NCBI GenBank assembly: GCA_034430175.1
Contig: DAOUFI010000009.1
Coordinates: 62,001 to 126,000 of the forward strand
Source of the DNA: UBA6107 sp034430175
GTDB lineage: Bacteria; Chloroflexota; Anaerolineae; Anaerolineales; Anaerolineaceae
Length of the DNA stretch: 64,000 nucleotides
Direction of reading: 5' to 3'
The translations under genes were made by a program, and so were the position numbers. A model generated the notes under the pieces. It was not told the origin of the DNA. It worked only from the letters and a program-made list of their open reading frames with translations, and did no database searches. This document shows positions 62,943 through 64,000 of this stretch, one piece after another; position 1 is the stretch's first letter, and each line of letters starts with the position of its first letter.

Positions 62943-63531
62943 TCCGTTTGTCATCGGTGTGCTCTCCGATACCCATATCCCAGACCGGGTGCGTCATCTG
63001 CATCCGGCGCTTCTAAATCTGTTGCGCGAGCAGCGGGTAGACCTGATCCTGCACGGTGGTGACGTGTCCGTGCGGTCTGTACTGGCTGAGCTGGAATCCG
63101 TGGCACCAGTGCGGGCTGTCACCGGCAACCGAGATCTCTTGCTACTCAACGATACACCGATAACTAGATTATTGATGATCAACGGTGTTCGTTTAGTGCT
63201 TACCCATGGTCATCTGAACCCGGGTACCTACTGGCGGGATAAATTCCTGTACATCACTCGTGGTTACAATTTTGAGCGTTATCAAAAGCGTTTGGTGCGA
63301 GCCTTTCCTGAAGCTGATGTAATCCTTTTTGGTCACACTCATCATGCCGAAAACCGTTGGATTGGGAAGACACTCTTTTTCAATCCTGGTTCGGTCAGTC
63401 ATGGTGACTTCATTGATCCGCAGCCAAAGTATGGACTTCTCAAAATCGCTAAAGATGGTAGAATTGACGCGCAAATCATCCCACTCACAGGGGCGCGAAT
63501 CGAACACAACGAGTGGGTTGAGACTACATAA
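62917..63531 (+). CDS. YfcE/MJ0936-type metallophosphoesterase
   Basis: The 204-aa protein has the calcineurin-like motifs in order: LSDTHIPDR, HGGDVS, TGNRD, LTHGH and FGHTHHAE (metal ligands Asp, His, Asn). Such proteins hydrolyse phosphodiesters. It overlaps the HAD gene by 26 bases, so translation is coupled. It is the last gene before rpoB. Confidence 0.9.
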   Translation: MEVISTDHDPFVIGVLSDTHIPDRVRHLHPALLNLLREQRVDLILHGGDVSVRSVLAELESVAPVRAVTGNRDLLLLNDTPITRLLMINGVRLVLTHGHLNPGTYWRDKFLYITRGYNFERYQKRLVRAFPEADVILFGHTHHAENRWIGKTLFFNPGSVSHGDFIDPQPKYGLLKIAKDGRIDAQIIPLTGARIEHNEWVETT

Positions 63532-63554
63532 AAGTACCAGTTCCCCGCCATTTC

Positions 63555-63583
63555 TTGACGTATCAAAACACCATTGATATAAT
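63555..63583 (+). promoter_or_regulatory. consensus sigma-70 promoter of rpoB
   Basis: TTGACG (63555-63560), 17 bases, TATAAT (63578-63583), with a TGA extended element before the -10. Transcription should start near 63590. Confidence 0.88.
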
Positions 63584-63596
63584 CAAGGTTTGCTTA

Positions 63597-63618
63597 TTCT
63601 GGCGCTATTTCGCCAGAA
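63597..63618 (+). promoter_or_regulatory. hairpin at the 5-prime end of the rpoB mRNA
   Basis: TTCTGGCG (63597-63604) and CGCCAGAA (63611-63618) pair perfectly with a 6-base loop, within the first 30 transcribed bases. It may stabilise the mRNA or be a regulatory leader element. Confidence 0.5.
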
Positions 63619-63662
63619 AACTAGATATTGTTTTGCCAGGTTTTATATTCTAGGAGAAACCG

Positions 63663-64000
63663 ATGGCTTCTGTGCTTCCAACCAAATCTTATGCTCGTAT
63701 CCCTGTAATTTTCAATATGCCGGACTTAATCGAAGTTCAACTGGATTCATTCAGACGGTTGAAAACAGAAGGTCTGGCCGATCTGTTCCATGAGATCTCG
63801 CCTATCGAATCTTATAACAAGGGAATGAAGCTTTATTTCCCGGGACGCAGTCCTGAGGCCAAGCAGTGGGACTTGAAATATTGGTTTGATGAACCTAAAC
63901 ACAGCATTGAAGAATGCGTCGAACGTGACCTGACCTATTCAAGTCCGTTATACGTCTCAGTACTTCTGGCTGGTCCGGATATCCCGCAACCGGTAAAATC
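63663..64000 (+). CDS. rpoB: RNA polymerase beta subunit (partial, N-terminal)
   Basis: The first 112 codons read MASVLPTKSYARIPVIFN, then LIEVQLDSFRRLKTEGLADLFHEISPIES and LYFPGRSP, the usual N-terminus of bacterial RpoB. TAGGAGAAA precedes the ATG. The gene continues past the right edge. Unusually for many bacteria, no rplJL genes lie directly upstream; it has its own promoter. Confidence 0.95.
   Translation, partial: MASVLPTKSYARIPVIFNMPDLIEVQLDSFRRLKTEGLADLFHEISPIESYNKGMKLYFPGRSPEAKQWDLKYWFDEPKHSIEECVERDLTYSSPLYVSVLLAGPDIPQPVK

Noticed and set aside
1..64000. CRISPR arrays, tRNA or rRNA genes, insertion sequences
   Set aside because: No regularly spaced repeats, no tRNA-like TTCGAATC arm with a matching acceptor stem, and no transposase-like frame were found by eye; a covariance-model scan would be decisive.

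Overview
The window looks like a chromosome segment from an anaerobic Chloroflexota bacterium, probably of the Anaerolineae. This is an inference from gene content and style: Thermotoga-type inositol and hexuronate genes, a ferredoxin-fused EtfA, archaeal-type phosphoglycerate mutase, a DUF5667 protein beside an ECF sigma factor, and moderate GC. I see no rRNA, tRNA, CRISPR array, transposase or prophage gene.

Layout. (1) 1-5397 (+): the end of an unknown gene, a cytoplasmic-looking M48 protease, a dynamin-like GTPase and a GH3 glycosidase, closed by a bidirectional terminator. (2) 5461-18078 (-): an eleven-gene operon headed by a LacI regulator. It encodes the Thermotoga-type myo-inositol route (IolG, IolM, IolN, IolO: inositol to D-tagaturonate), then tagaturonate epimerase UxaE, a fructuronate-reductase-like SDR, a LarA-family protein, a 6-phosphogluconate dehydrogenase, a KDG-type sugar kinase and an extra zinc dehydrogenase. 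Two near-identical LacI-type palindromes lie at the operon promoter and before the dehydrogenase/iol part. (3) 18274-42461 (+), divergent from the operon: a long island with seven HAD domains in six genes (one HAD-HAD and one HAD-TIM-barrel fusion), a circularly permuted cofactor-independent phosphoglycerate mutase, an ApgM mutase, two paralogous P-loop kinases with an unknown N-terminal domain, an RpiR regulator, an Fbp/Afu-type ABC importer, a PhoU-like protein plus Pit phosphate transporter, a PfkB kinase, a metallo-beta-lactamase-fold protein, and a GlcD-EtfB-EtfA set of the electron-bifurcating dehydrogenase type. (4) 42693-57559: membrane protein, LtaS/sulfatase-like protein, ECF sigma/DUF5667/TadG-like genes, an unknown 353-aa protein with an attenuator-like leader, dihydrolipoamide dehydrogenase, a GGDEF protein, a GH13 amylase-family enzyme and a beta-propeller/formyltransferase cluster. 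(5) 57870-58479: a decayed RIO-kinase pseudogene. (6) 58514-62216: a short transcript with tandem terminators, then an ABC-exporter operon with two GNAT acetyltransferases. (7) 62304-64000: HAD hydrolase, YfcE-like phosphoesterase, and the start of rpoB behind a consensus promoter.

How it may work together (inference). Regions 2 and 3 share one divergent control region and look like one programme. A phosphorylated carbohydrate, plausibly an inositol phosphate, would be imported by the Afu-type transporter and dephosphorylated in the cytoplasm by the HAD and alkaline-phosphatase-superfamily enzymes. Surplus phosphate would leave through Pit. The carbon skeleton would pass through the inositol/hexuronate route, and reduced hydroxy-acids could feed the GlcD-Etf complex. 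The most unusual single item is the permuted phosphoglycerate mutase at 19793-21394, which keeps nearly all family catalytic residues in swapped order behind its own ribosome binding site.
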